A DNA stretch of 64,000 nucleotides from Phycisphaerae bacterium (GTDB lineage Bacteria; Planctomycetota; Phycisphaerae; UBA1845; UTPLA1). The notes below the pieces were generated by a model. That model was not told where the DNA came from. It saw only the letters and a program-made list of their open reading frames with translations, and did no database searches. The translations under genes and the position numbers were made by a program. Location: contig DATEMU010000003.1 in assembly GCA_035275405.1 (NCBI GenBank), positions 558,001 to 622,000 on the forward strand, in the 5' to 3' direction. Positions 8,680 to 16,982 of this stretch are shown here, in pieces (the stretch's first letter is position 1; every line of letters begins with the position of its first letter).

Positions 8680-9192
8680 CTACCAGACGGCTGACGCCGC
8701 GAGCACAAGCACGATGCCCGCAATGACGAGGGCGGCGGACGTCTTGGCCATCATGCCGATCAGTCGCCCGATGGTGGCAAACACCCCGACCTTCGTCCCT
8801 GCGGTAAAGTCTTGCCGGACGCTCATTTCTCCGGCCAGGGCCCCCAGGAAGCACCCGGCCATCCCGCCGAGGATGGTCCCAAGGATCGGAATCGGCGCCG
8901 AGAGCAGGATCATCCCGGCCAGGCCGCCGATGACCGCGCCGATGCTCGCCCTTCGGCTCGCCCCTCCCTTACGGGCGATGACATACGACGCCCCCGTCTC
9001 GATGACCTCCGCCGCGAGCGCCGCGGCCGCCAGTCCGACCAGCCATTTGCAGCCCATCGCCCCCCAGCCGTGATACCAGTCGTATCCGATCGCCGCGGCA
9101 AGGATGAGCCACGTCCCGGGAAGTTGAAGCGCGGCGAGAAGGATGCCGGCGAGGGCGGTCAGACAAAGCACGGCGAAAAGAGTGTATTCCAT
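8680..9192 (-). CDS. DUF456 membrane protein
   Basis: 170 residues, nearly all membrane-embedded. It starts with two hydrophobic helices containing LQLPGTWLILAAA, the DUF456 signature, and continues with Gly-rich helices (IGAVIGGLAGMILL; GTILGGMAGCFLGALAGE). The function of DUF456 is unknown. It lies only 11 bases after the last BMC shell gene and is probably read from the same transcript, so it may be a fortuitous operon passenger. Confidence 0.85.
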   Translation of the reverse strand: MEYTLFAVLCLTALAGILLAALQLPGTWLILAAAIGYDWYHGWGAMGCKWLVGLAAAALAAEVIETGASYVIARKGGASRRASIGAVIGGLAGMILLSAPIPILGTILGGMAGCFLGALAGEMSVRQDFTAGTKVGVFATIGRLIGMMAKTSAALVIAGIVLVLAASAVW

Positions 9193-9203
9193 TCCGATGA
9201 TGA

Positions 9204-9476
9204 TTACCCGCCGACATTCACGTCGTCGACAATCCCCACGATCACACTTCGGACCGGGCCGTTGGGGTCGTCAAGCACCTGTCGCGCACCGTTGCCTTCG
9301 TCGTTAACAAGCACGCGATCGCCGACTCCTGCATCGACCGTATCGACGGCAATGACATACCGGCCGGTCGGTTTTCCTTCCGCGTCAAGATAATCCACGA
9401 CGAGCTTTCGGCGGGTAACGTAGAACGGGTGCTGAATCGTCGAATACATCGAACCGCGAACGATTCCCAGGATCAT
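9204..9476 (-). CDS. BMC-P pentamer shell protein (EutN/CcmL family)
   Basis: 90 residues from ATG 9476 (MILGIVRGSM); the longer frame to 9518 overlaps the previous gene and was trimmed. It has the EutN/CcmL beta-barrel pattern: an N-terminal G-V-G strand, DTVDAGVGDRVLV in the middle and VIVGIVDDVNV at the end. Pentamers of this family cap the vertices of the polyhedral shell. This is the last shell gene of the operon, 4 bases after the preceding pentamer gene. Three different pentamer genes in one operon is typical of SPU- and PVM-type loci. Confidence 0.92.
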   Translation of the reverse strand: MILGIVRGSMYSTIQHPFYVTRRKLVVDYLDAEGKPTGRYVIAVDTVDAGVGDRVLVNDEGNGARQVLDDPNGPVRSVIVGIVDDVNVGG

Positions 9477-9480
9477 GCGA

Positions 9481-9756
9481 CTACTCCGCGACGACGTCGA
9501 CGCCGTCCACGATGCCAATGATCGTATGATCGACCGGCACGAACCATGGTTCCAGAGCCAACGCCGCCTCGCGCCCGCCTTCGTAGTAGATCAGCTCGCC
9601 CGGCCCTGCCATCCGCGTCGCGTCACAACAGACGATCGGTGACCCAGCGTCTTTACGGTGCTTGTCGAGCGGCTGGACGAGCAGCATCGGCACGCCCTTG
9701 AGGCCTTCATAGGCCACGCAGGGCACGACGGTCCCGATGACGCGGCCCAGAAGCAT
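9481..9756 (-). CDS. BMC-P pentamer shell protein (EutN/CcmL family)
   Basis: 91 residues, MLLGRVIGTVVPCV at the start, then GVPMLLVQPLD, a loop with RMAGPGELIYYEGGREAA and a C-terminal IIGIVDGVDVV strand. It is a second EutN/CcmL-type vertex protein, clearly diverged from its neighbour. Its start overlaps the end of the PduT-like trimer gene by one base, indicating translational coupling. The Cys pair in the loop (VCCD) is not seen in the other two. Confidence 0.93.
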   Translation of the reverse strand: MLLGRVIGTVVPCVAYEGLKGVPMLLVQPLDKHRKDAGSPIVCCDATRMAGPGELIYYEGGREAALALEPWFVPVDHTIIGIVDGVDVVAE

Positions 9757-10373
9757 CAGCCGCCCTCCCTGCCGGTGTTGCGAGTATCCCTACCCGTACC
9801 CTCCTGGAAATACGTCGACTTCGCGTACATCGCCCGAAGCTCCGCATCGATCCGCGGGATGATCGTCTTCCAGACTGGTTGATTGCGATGAGCGATCCGC
9901 GACGTGCCGATCTCGATCGCCGCCTCCACGTCCGCCTGTACGCCCGCAAAATGCGCCAGCCCCTTGCCATCCAGGCCGTCGCCGAGGCGAATCTCGACGA
10001 CCTCGACGTTCGCGCCTTTAACGGCTGCGTCCGCCGCCTCGATGACCGCCGCCATCGAAAAGGTCTCGATAATTCCCAGCGTGTCCTCCCGCCAGTCGCC
10101 TCGTCGCCCGAGGATGGCTTCGTAAACGCTCGGCGCGACGTCGGGCAGGAACACCCGGTCAATCACGCAATCCGCTCCGAAGCGGCATCCTTCCACATAC
10201 GATTCATCCACCGCCGCAACCTGACCGCTGAACAGGATAGCGTACTTGCCGGGATGGAGCGTCCCCGTACGGACGATCGTCACTGGAGATTTCTTGGCAA
10301 TGGCGTCCGATGCCCGCGCGCCGATGGCGATGCTTCCGAACTCGATCAGCGCGATGGCGGGATGTTCATCCAC
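9756..10373 (-). CDS. BMC-T trimer shell protein, PduT-like
   Basis: 205 residues with two tandem BMC domains: AIALIEFGSIAIGARASDAIAKKSPV at the start and TLGIIETFSMAAVIEAADAAVK near residue 97. Single-ring trimers of this kind form pseudohexameric shell tiles. Alignment by eye with PduT puts His in LHPGKY where PduT has the Cys of its 4Fe-4S pore cluster (ICPGKF). A cluster is therefore unlikely here and the pore is probably used for another purpose. The gene is 6 bases downstream of the aldehyde dehydrogenase gene. The C-terminal 20 residues are polar and probably disordered. Confidence 0.92.
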   Translation of the reverse strand: MDEHPAIALIEFGSIAIGARASDAIAKKSPVTIVRTGTLHPGKYAILFSGQVAAVDESYVEGCRFGADCVIDRVFLPDVAPSVYEAILGRRGDWREDTLGIIETFSMAAVIEAADAAVKGANVEVVEIRLGDGLDGKGLAHFAGVQADVEAAIEIGTSRIAHRNQPVWKTIIPRIDAELRAMYAKSTYFQEGTGRDTRNTGREGG

Positions 10374-10379
10374 GAGGGT

Positions 10380-11837
10380 TCACACGATCCTGAAATGATC
10401 CACGATCACACAGCGCCGCTCTCGCGAAAACGATCGCGGGTCGGTCAGTCCCTCGCCCGTTGGGCTGGCGATGGAGAAGGAGCTGTAGCCCTCGCCACCT
10501 TCGCCGAGGCCCGCGTAGATCGGCCCGTTTTTTACAAAGATGCTGCAATTGATTCGCCGGGCCATTTCGCTTAAGTGCGACAAGTGCTTGGAATGCATCG
10601 CCGCGGAGTGACCGAAGCCGTGCTCGGCGGCGACGGCCAGATCGACCGCTTCGTGTACGTTGGCCACTCGCGCGACTGGGAGGACGGGCATGAGCTGTTC
10701 TGTCCAGATCAGCGGGTGCTCGACGGGTACGTCGAGTACAGCGAGACGAACGCTGTCCGGGACGCGCATGCCGATCTGCTCCAGAATGACGTTTGCATTC
10801 TTGCCGACCCATTTCTTGTTCGTGACGCCCGGCTTGCGCGGCCCGCGCGTCTCCTCGAAGATGACCTTTTCGATCGCCGCCGCCTGGGGCCGCGTCAGAA
10901 CCACAGCGCCTGCCGCTTCCATGGCTTTGATGAAGCGATCGGCCACCGACGCGACGACGAAGACTTCCTTCTCGTCCGTACAGACGACGTTGTTGTCGAA
11001 GGATGCACCCAACACCACGTCGCGCCCGGCCTTCTCGATATCGGCGGTCTCATCAACGACGACCGGGGGATTACCCGGCCCGGCGCAGATCGCCCGCTTA
11101 CCGCTGGCCATGGCCGCCTGCACGACGCCGGGCCCGCCCGTGACGACGAGCAACCGCACGCCTTTGTGCTTCATCAGTTCCTGGGCGCTTTCGATGGTCG
11201 GCTCGGCCATCGCCGTGATGACGTTGGGAGGCCCGCCCGCGCGGATGATCGCCTCGTTGATGAGGCCGACATTGCGGCACGAGACGCGCTTGGCATTGGG
11301 ATGGACGTTGAAGACGACCGTGTTGCCCGCCGAGACCATGCCGATGGAGTTGCAGATGATGGTCGACGTCGGGTTGGTCGTCGGCGTGATGGCCGCGATG
11401 ACGCCGAAGGGCGCCCGTTCCATGATCGTCAGGCCGTTATCGCCCGAGACGGCCCGTGGCTCGATGGCCTCCGGACCCGGCGTCTTGCGCGTTACGACGC
11501 GGTTCTTGACGATCTTGTCTTCGACGCGCCCCAACCCCGTTTCTTCGCGGGCCTCACGGGCCAGATCGATTGCGTGGGCCAGCATCGATTCGCGAATGGA
11601 GGCGATGATTGCCTTGCGTTGCTCAAGCCCGATCCTGCCGAGGGCGACGAACGACTCCCGGGCCGCCGCAACACATTCATCGATGGAGCGAAAGACCCCC
11701 ATCGGCCGCGCGCCGCCGCGCGCCAGCGTCTCCGCCTGGGCAGGAGCGATCGTCGGCGATGTCGGCGCCGAGGCGCGCAGCCGATCCGCGACCCTGCGAG
11801 CGATGGCGTCGATTTGGGTATCCGAGAGCTGCGACAT
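10380..11837 (-). CDS. CoA-acylating aldehyde dehydrogenase of microcompartment type (PduP/EutE-like)
   Basis: 485 residues. Residues 1-22 (MSQLSDTQIDAIARRVADRL) form an amphipathic helix separated by an Ala/Pro/Thr linker from the enzyme, the pattern of an encapsulation peptide. The enzyme has the NAD/CoA fold with PTTNPTSTIICNS, GPGNPPVVVDE, and the catalytic Cys in NNVVCTDEKEVF. It would convert acetaldehyde, produced by the aldolase, into acetyl-CoA with NAD and CoA inside the shell. It is placed between the shell genes, so it is the signature enzyme of the operon; no phosphotransacylase or alcohol dehydrogenase accompanies it here. Confidence 0.95.
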   Translation of the reverse strand: MSQLSDTQIDAIARRVADRLRASAPTSPTIAPAQAETLARGGARPMGVFRSIDECVAAARESFVALGRIGLEQRKAIIASIRESMLAHAIDLAREAREETGLGRVEDKIVKNRVVTRKTPGPEAIEPRAVSGDNGLTIMERAPFGVIAAITPTTNPTSTIICNSIGMVSAGNTVVFNVHPNAKRVSCRNVGLINEAIIRAGGPPNVITAMAEPTIESAQELMKHKGVRLLVVTGGPGVVQAAMASGKRAICAGPGNPPVVVDETADIEKAGRDVVLGASFDNNVVCTDEKEVFVVASVADRFIKAMEAAGAVVLTRPQAAAIEKVIFEETRGPRKPGVTNKKWVGKNANVILEQIGMRVPDSVRLAVLDVPVEHPLIWTEQLMPVLPVARVANVHEAVDLAVAAEHGFGHSAAMHSKHLSHLSEMARRINCSIFVKNGPIYAGLGEGGEGYSSFSIASPTGEGLTDPRSFSRERRCVIVDHFRIV

Positions 11838-11848
11838 GGGGCGCCCAA

Positions 11849-11930
11849 TTACAAATGTCGAATTACGAATTACGAAAGGAGAGCGGCGACGGACAGGCTT
11901 TTGTCATTCGAAATCCGTCATTCGTCATTA
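11849..11930. repeat. AT-rich short repeats with TTCGTMATT-like units
   Basis: Between the dehydrogenase start and the third pentamer gene there is GAATTACGAATTACGAA followed, after a 20-base GC-rich gap, by TCATTCGAAATCCGTCATTCGTCATT. The arms are loosely inverted copies. Related units occur at 25957-25988. The stretch is much more AT-rich than its surroundings. Confidence 0.5.
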
Positions 11931-12215
11931 TTTCTTGTATTTCATCTCCCCGCCGACTTCCCACTGATCCACGATCGCCATCACCACGGCATCGACTGGT
12001 CGCTTGTCGGTCGCCACCGTTTGCCGCGCCGACGAGCCGCTGGCATACAGCACCATCTCTCCGACACCCGCCCCGACCGCATCGGCGGCCACGACCGTTG
12101 TGCCCGCGGCCTTGCCTTCCATGTCCACGTTGCGAAGGAGCAGCAGCTTCAGACCGGAAAGGCTCTGTTCCTTTCGGGTGGAAACGACGGTCCCGATGAC
12201 TTGAGCAAGCAACAT
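11928..12215 (-). CDS. BMC-P pentamer shell protein (EutN/CcmL family)
   Basis: 95 residues from ATG 12215 ([15 protein letters not shown]); an upstream in-frame extension to 12389 crosses into the BMC-H gene in another frame and was rejected. Core features are [10 protein letters not shown], an [15 protein letters not shown] loop and [11 protein letters not shown] at the end. This is the third vertex-type pentamer and the first in operon order. It follows the BMC-H gene by 67 bases. Confidence 0.93.
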   Translation of the reverse strand: MLLAQVIGTVVSTRKEQSLSGLKLLLLRNVDMEGKAAGTTVVAADAVGAGVGEMVLYASGSSARQTVATDKRPVDAVVMAIVDQWEVGGEMKYKK

Positions 12216-12282
12216 GACAGCACGCGCCGGACTTTGAGCCGCGACCTTGAAAAGCGAAGGCCGGTTCAGGGACCGCTTTTCG

Positions 12283-12591
12283 CTATTGTCCCTTCGCCGC
12301 TTTCTTCGCCTGCTCCGCGCGGCCCAGCGGCAGCACCGTGTCCACGTTCGTGTGCGGCCGGGCAATGACATGGACGGAGACGATTTCACCGACGCGCGAA
12401 GCGGCCGCCTGCCCGGCGTCGCAGGCGGCCTTTACGGCCGCGACATCCCCGCGAACGATGGCCGTGACGTATCCGCCGCCGATCTTCTCGTAGCTGACCA
12501 ATTCGACCTTCGCGGCCTTCACCATCGCGTCCGAGGCTTCGACCATCGCTGCAAAGCCGCGAGTCTCAATCATTCCAAGTGCATCAGTCAT
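12283..12591 (-). CDS. BMC-H hexamer shell protein
   Basis: 102 residues, one canonical BMC domain: [29 protein letters not shown], then [23 protein letters not shown] and VHVIARPH at the end. This is the standard hexameric facet tile (PduA/CcmK type). The pore loop reads KIGGGY. A GGGAGG ribosome-binding site precedes the ATG, consistent with high expression. It is the only single-domain hexamer in the operon. It follows the double-domain trimer gene by 23 bases. Confidence 0.96.
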   Translation of the reverse strand: MTDALGMIETRGFAAMVEASDAMVKAAKVELVSYEKIGGGYVTAIVRGDVAAVKAACDAGQAAASRVGEIVSVHVIARPHTNVDTVLPLGRAEQAKKAAKGQ

Positions 12592-12614
12592 TCGTCAAAA
12601 CCTCCCGAACATGT

Positions 12615-13253
12615 CTAGTGATGCTTGTGCTCTTCCGTCCGCCCCGTTACGCCTGCGATTGCGGCCTCGGCCGCACGATAGGCCACGTCGATATCCCGTT
12701 CCTCGCCGCCCAGATAGACGCGGCCGAAGCTCCCGAAGGTCCGCACTTCCAAAATGTTGATCTGCGCCGCTTTCTCCGCCTCATTCGCCGCGAGCGCCGC
12801 GTAGGCCGCCGGCTCCAGCTCCATGATATAGAGTGTGTGCCCCGGCAGGAGCATGTTGCCGTGTCGCATCCGGTTGATGAGCTGCGTCTGGTACGCATCG
12901 ACGTTGCGGATCACCTGGCTGGAGCCGACCTTGGGCTTGCGCCGGTCATCTTCCTTGATCTCCAGCGCCTCGAGGATCGCCCGACCGGCCGCGCGGACGT
13001 CCGCCTGCGACTCCGAGTGGATCTCCAGCATCCCGTACAGCCGCTCGACGATTTGCATGCCTGGAGTGACGTGGGTGCTCTTCAGCGCAATGTCGGTAAT
13101 GCGGTTGATCTCGATGCCCGGTGAAATCTCGACGTACAGCGACGCCATCTTGGGGACGGGCAAAAACCCCTGCGCCACGGTCGCGATGAAGGAGGCGTAC
13201 TGGGGCTGCATGCTGTCGAGGAAGACGTAGGAACGAAGATCGACGCGGCTCAT
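12615..13253 (-). CDS. BMC-T double-stacking trimer shell protein (CsoS1D/HO BMC-T2-like)
   Basis: 212 residues and the first gene of the operon. Two permuted BMC domains are visible: one centred on [20 protein letters not shown]...[17 protein letters not shown] (residues 38-90), the second ending in [18 protein letters not shown] (about 167-185). By memory the whole sequence resembles the stacking trimers of the Haliangium ochraceum shell, which dimerise face to face and gate a large pore. The C-terminus is His-rich (EEHKHH). With one hexamer, two trimers and three pentamers the set is sufficient for a closed shell. Confidence 0.92.
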   Translation of the reverse strand: MSRVDLRSYVFLDSMQPQYASFIATVAQGFLPVPKMASLYVEISPGIEINRITDIALKSTHVTPGMQIVERLYGMLEIHSESQADVRAAGRAILEALEIKEDDRRKPKVGSSQVIRNVDAYQTQLINRMRHGNMLLPGHTLYIMELEPAAYAALAANEAEKAAQINILEVRTFGSFGRVYLGGEERDIDVAYRAAEAAIAGVTGRTEEHKHH

Positions 13254-13413
13254 GCGATGGGCACCCGACCGGCAGGATCATTCCTGCAAATAATGGCGTT
13301 AACGTAGGGCGAGGGTAAGAGGATGTCAAACCGTTTGGCGACGGCGTCCTGGTGAAATGTCGCCCACGTCGCTGGGACCAAGGGGGACTTGGCGTGCGAA
13401 CGGCCCCCAGGGA

Positions 13414-13422
13414 TGGTATAAT
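13414..13422 (+). promoter_or_regulatory. Extended -10 promoter for the toxin-antitoxin pair
   Basis: TGGTATAAT is a TGn-TATAAT extended -10 element 45 bases upstream of the antitoxin ATG. No good -35 is seen at the usual distance, which extended -10 promoters tolerate. Confidence 0.55.
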
Positions 13423-13466
13423 AGGGCAGTAGGGTGAGCAGGTCAGCCGGCACCACGAGCAATGCC

Positions 13467-13655
13467 ATGTTGAATACAAAGGAACAGGTCCGAGAGCTTC
13501 TTGATCGTTTACCAGACGATTGTTCGATCGAGGATGTACAATATCAACTCTATGTAGCAGATACAATTCGCCGGCGGCTGGAAATGGCGAAATCCGCACC
13601 ACTGATCCCGCAAGATCAAGCTGAGACTCGTCTGCAAAAATGGCTTATCAAGTAA
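13467..13655 (+). CDS. Probable antitoxin of ParE/RelE-type system
   Basis: 62 residues from ATG 13467 (MLNTKEQVRELL). It is acidic and helical, and its body DDCSIEDVQYQLYVADTIRRRLE is of the kind found in antitoxins of type II systems. Its end overlaps the toxin start by 16 bases, the classical arrangement. It would neutralise the toxin and autorepress the extended -10 promoter upstream. The pair lies divergently beside the BMC operon; the sequence is less GC-rich than neighbours, suggesting later acquisition. Confidence 0.75.
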   Translation: MLNTKEQVRELLDRLPDDCSIEDVQYQLYVADTIRRRLEMAKSAPLIPQDQAETRLQKWLIK

Positions 13656-13942
13656 GTTGGCTGGACGCCGCCCTCTTAGATCTCGAAGGGATAGTGGAGT
13701 TCATTTTCCTCGATTCACCTGCTTACGCTTCCGTGGTGGCGGCGCGGGTGCTCGCCGAGGCAAGACTTCTCTGTGAATTTCCCCGAATTGGCCGGTGCGT
13801 TCCCGAATGGGACGACGAGAACATCCGAGAGCGAATCATTTATAGTTATCGACTTATCTATCAGGTTGGTGATGGTGAAATCACAATACTCGCGGTCATC
13901 CACGGCGCGAGGAACCTGCCGGACGAAATACGAAATCGATAA
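13640..13942 (+). CDS. ParE/RelE-superfamily toxin
   Basis: 100 residues. The fold pattern is that of ParE/RelE: VSWLDAALLDLEGIVEFI at the start, a helix with VVAARVLAEARLLCEFPRIG, then RERIIYSYRLIYQV and ILAVIHGARNLP at the end. The RxxxxxYRLIY and HGAR motifs match ParE-like toxins that act on gyrase more than RelE ribonucleases, but the target cannot be fixed from sequence. It is downstream of and overlaps its antitoxin. Confidence 0.88.
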   Translation: MAYQVSWLDAALLDLEGIVEFIFLDSPAYASVVAARVLAEARLLCEFPRIGRCVPEWDDENIRERIIYSYRLIYQVGDGEITILAVIHGARNLPDEIRNR

Positions 13943-13951
13943 TCTAACGAT

Positions 13952-16108
13952 TCATCCCCGAATCTTGGAATCATCCATCCCCAGCGTTCGTACCAGAAAG
14001 CCCCACTTGTCGGCCTGCTCTTCGATGATCTTGGTCGTGGGTTTGCCCGCGCCGTGGCCCGCGCGGGTCTCGATGCGGATCAGGACGGGGGCCTTGCCCG
14101 CCTGCGCTTCCTGGAGCGCGGCCGCGAACTTGAAGCTGTGCGCCGGGACCACGCGATCGTCATGATCCGCCGTCGTGACCAGCGTCGCCGGATAGGACTT
14201 GCCCGGTTTGATGTTGTGCAGCGGCGAATACGCGAATTGCGTTTTGAATTCGTCGGGGTCCTCCGAGCAGCCGTAATCACTCTTCCACGCCCAGCCAATC
14301 GTGAACTTGTGGAATCGAAGCATGTCCATCACACCAACCGCCGGCAACGCCGCGCCGAACAGGTCCGGTCGCTGCGTCATGCACGCGCCGACCAACAGGC
14401 CGCCGTTGCTGCCGCCGCCGATCGCCAGCCTCTCGCTCCGCGTGTATTGATTGGCGATTAGCCACTCACCGGCGGCGATGAAGTCATCGAAGACGTTCTG
14501 TTTGTTCTTGAGCCGCCCGGCGTCGTGCCAGTCCTGACCGTACTCGCCGCCGCCGCGGAGGTTGGCCATCGCATAGACGCCGCCCATCTCCATCCAAACG
14601 ACGTTGCTCACCGAGAAAAACGGCGTCATTGAGGCCTTGAAGCCGCCGTAGCCGTAGAGATAGGTCGGGTTGTTGCCATCCAGCTCCAGCCCCTTCCTGT
14701 GCGTGATGAACATCGGGATCTGCGTGCCGTCTTTGCTGCTGTAGAAAATCTGCTTCGTCTCGAAGTCGGCCGGGTTGAAATCGACCGTCGGCTGCTTGAA
14801 GACCGTGCTCGTACCGGTGGGGATGTCGTAGCGATAGACCGTCGCGGGCGTGGCGAAACTCGTGTAGGAGTAAAAAGTTTCGGTATCGCTGCGCTTGCCG
14901 CCGAATCCGCCCGCCGTGCCGAGCCCCGGCAGCTCCACATCGCGAACGAACGTTCCGCCCAAGTCGTAGAGCTTGATCTCACTGTACGCGTCCTTGAGAT
15001 AGGAACAGATGAACCGATCGCCGACAAGCGTCACGCCTTGCAGCGTCGCCTTGGACTCGGGGATCAGTTCCTTCCAATCGGCCTTCGCGGGATGGTGGGT
15101 GTTGACTGCGATGACTCGTCCCCGCGAGGCGTTCAAATCGGTCTGAAAGAAAAAGACCGGCCCGTCGTTGTCGATGAAGTTGTACTCGGCGTCGAAGTCG
15201 TTCAGCAGTTCGACGACCTTCGCGCCGGCATCCTGCAAGTCCTTAAAGAAAACACGGTTCTTTTGTTCGGTGCCTTTCCACACAGTTAGGATGAGATATC
15301 GTCCGTCATCCGTCACGCTGCCGGCAAACCCCCACTCCTTCTCATCCGGGCGCTCGTAGACCAACACATCTTCAGACTGTGGTGTTCCGAGCCGGTGGTA
15401 ATAGAGTTTGTGAAAGTAGTTGGCCTGCATCAGCTTGCCGGCTTCGTTCGGCTCGTCATAACGGCTGTAAAAAAAGCCGTTGTTGTCAGACGTCCACGAG
15501 GCGCCCGAGAATTTGACCCACTTGATTTCGTCACTGGTGTCGTGGCCCGTGGCGATGTCGCGGACACGATAGGTAACCCAATCCGAGCCGGCGTCGGAAA
15601 TACCGTAGGCCATGTACCGGCCGTCGTCGCTGATGGTGTAACCGGCCAGCGCGACCGTGCCGTCGGCCGAGAGCGTGTTCGGGTCGATCAGCACGCGCGC
15701 CGCACCATCCAGCTGCTCCGCGGTGTAAACGACGTTTTGATTCTGCAGGCCGTCGTTCTTCGAAAAGAAATACCTTCCTCCTTCTTTGAACGGTACGCCG
15801 TATTTCTCATAATCCCACAATTTTGTCAGACGCGATTTGATTTTCCCCCGCGCGGGAATCTGTTCCAGATAGCCAAACGTCACCTTGTTCTCGGCTTCGA
15901 CCCACGCCTTCGTCTCCGCCGAGTTGTCATCCTCCAGCCAGCGGTAGGGATCGGCGACCTTGGTGCCGTGATAGTCGTCCACCTGATCGACCTTTTTGGC
16001 CTTGGGGTAATCCAACGGTCGACCGGAATAGGTCGTCGGCCCGCCGCATCCTGCGGAACCACCAACCAATGCTGCCGCCATTAATGCCGTTAGGAGTCGA
16101 AAACACAT
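13952..16108 (-). CDS. Prolyl oligopeptidase family serine peptidase, lipoprotein (S9A)
   Basis: 718 residues from ATG 16108, chosen because it begins a lipoprotein signal peptide (MCFRLLTALMAAALVGGSAGC) with Cys at the lipobox. The N-terminal part starts YPKAKKVDQVDDYHG...DPYRWLEDD, typical of S9A enzymes, and leads into a seven-bladed propeller. The catalytic domain has GGSNGGLLVGA (Ser), DHDDRVVP (Asp) and RAGHGAGKP (His). It would cleave short proline-containing peptides in the periplasm. It is convergent with the toxin gene, nine bases apart. Confidence 0.94.
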   Translation of the reverse strand: MCFRLLTALMAAALVGGSAGCGGPTTYSGRPLDYPKAKKVDQVDDYHGTKVADPYRWLEDDNSAETKAWVEAENKVTFGYLEQIPARGKIKSRLTKLWDYEKYGVPFKEGGRYFFSKNDGLQNQNVVYTAEQLDGAARVLIDPNTLSADGTVALAGYTISDDGRYMAYGISDAGSDWVTYRVRDIATGHDTSDEIKWVKFSGASWTSDNNGFFYSRYDEPNEAGKLMQANYFHKLYYHRLGTPQSEDVLVYERPDEKEWGFAGSVTDDGRYLILTVWKGTEQKNRVFFKDLQDAGAKVVELLNDFDAEYNFIDNDGPVFFFQTDLNASRGRVIAVNTHHPAKADWKELIPESKATLQGVTLVGDRFICSYLKDAYSEIKLYDLGGTFVRDVELPGLGTAGGFGGKRSDTETFYSYTSFATPATVYRYDIPTGTSTVFKQPTVDFNPADFETKQIFYSSKDGTQIPMFITHRKGLELDGNNPTYLYGYGGFKASMTPFFSVSNVVWMEMGGVYAMANLRGGGEYGQDWHDAGRLKNKQNVFDDFIAAGEWLIANQYTRSERLAIGGGSNGGLLVGACMTQRPDLFGAALPAVGVMDMLRFHKFTIGWAWKSDYGCSEDPDEFKTQFAYSPLHNIKPGKSYPATLVTTADHDDRVVPAHSFKFAAALQEAQAGKAPVLIRIETRAGHGAGKPTTKIIEEQADKWGFLVRTLGMDDSKIRG

Positions 16109-16369
16109 CGCTGGTCTCTCCGCACAAGGGGTGTCTTCCCGCCCTGGGGCCGGGTAAGTGTCGATGGACGGGCAGAACAAATCTGCCGCCCGCTGCACTG
16201 ATCATTGTAAAGTAAACGACCGCCCTGCTCCAATCTCACCGGCGAGAGAAAACGGGGGCTGGTCGCCCCGTTTGGGCGACAGGGCATGCCGATTCTGTGT
16301 CTTGTGGGGCAGGACGATGATGGCGAGAATTCCGGGTCCGGGCGGCCGTAACCGTTGGAGGACGAACCG

Positions 16370-16954
16370 ATGAAAAGTAGATCCGTCTACCTGGCCATGG
16401 GCCTGCTGGCGCTGGCCCTCACAGGAATTCGCGTTAAGTCGGAGCCGACAACGACGACGGGCCCCGATCTAGATGAATCGAAGGCGCTCCTTCGCTCCGA
16501 CGAGACCGGTCGGAAGGCCGGTATCCGCAGGCGCGAGCGCGAGTTCAAGAAGGCCCTCACGGGGGCGACGTTGAAGGGCACCTGGCAGATGACCGGCGAG
16601 GAGGGCCTCGCGGGCAAGGCCCCGCTCAGCGAACCGCGGCCGGAAGTGTACACGATCGACAAGGTCTCCAAGGCGAGCGACGACTACTGGGTCATCACCG
16701 CGCGGATTCAGTACGCTGATAAGAATGTGTACATCCCCGTTACCGTCCGCGTCGTTTGGGCCGAGGACGTGGCGATGATCACGCTCGATGAGATGGCGTT
16801 GCCCGGACTGGGGACCTACTCGGCGCGGGTGATGATCCATCGCGGCTTTTATAGCGGGACGTGGTTCGGCAAGAACTACGGCGGCGTATTGTCGGGTCAG
16901 ATCGTTCACAACGAGGCAGCCAAGCCTGATTCCGCGACTCAACCCGCTCAGTAA
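16370..16954 (+). CDS. Exported hypothetical protein
   Basis: 194 residues from ATG 16370. A signal-peptide-like segment (SVYLAMGLLALALTGI) is followed by a Thr-rich spacer, a charged helix rich in Arg/Glu and a beta-rich C-terminal domain with GTWQMTGEEG and MIHRGFYSGTWFG...GGVLSGQI, which resembles a lipocalin-like or GNAT-unrelated barrel. I recognise no named family. It ends 28 bases before lysA and is probably read with it. Confidence 0.7.
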   Translation: MKSRSVYLAMGLLALALTGIRVKSEPTTTTGPDLDESKALLRSDETGRKAGIRRREREFKKALTGATLKGTWQMTGEEGLAGKAPLSEPRPEVYTIDKVSKASDDYWVITARIQYADKNVYIPVTVRVVWAEDVAMITLDEMALPGLGTYSARVMIHRGFYSGTWFGKNYGGVLSGQIVHNEAAKPDSATQPAQ

Positions 16955-16982
16955 AAAAGCGGGCGAGGAACGCAAATCATCA

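Noticed and set aside
10575-12368. 597-codon plus-strand frame across the dehydrogenase and pentamer genes
   Set aside because: It is antisense to clear BMC genes, has Arg/Asp/His-rich low-complexity translation and no recognisable domain.
13952-14298. Plus-strand frames overlapping the end of the prolyl oligopeptidase gene
   Set aside because: They are shadows of the catalytic domain, which is intact on the minus strand.
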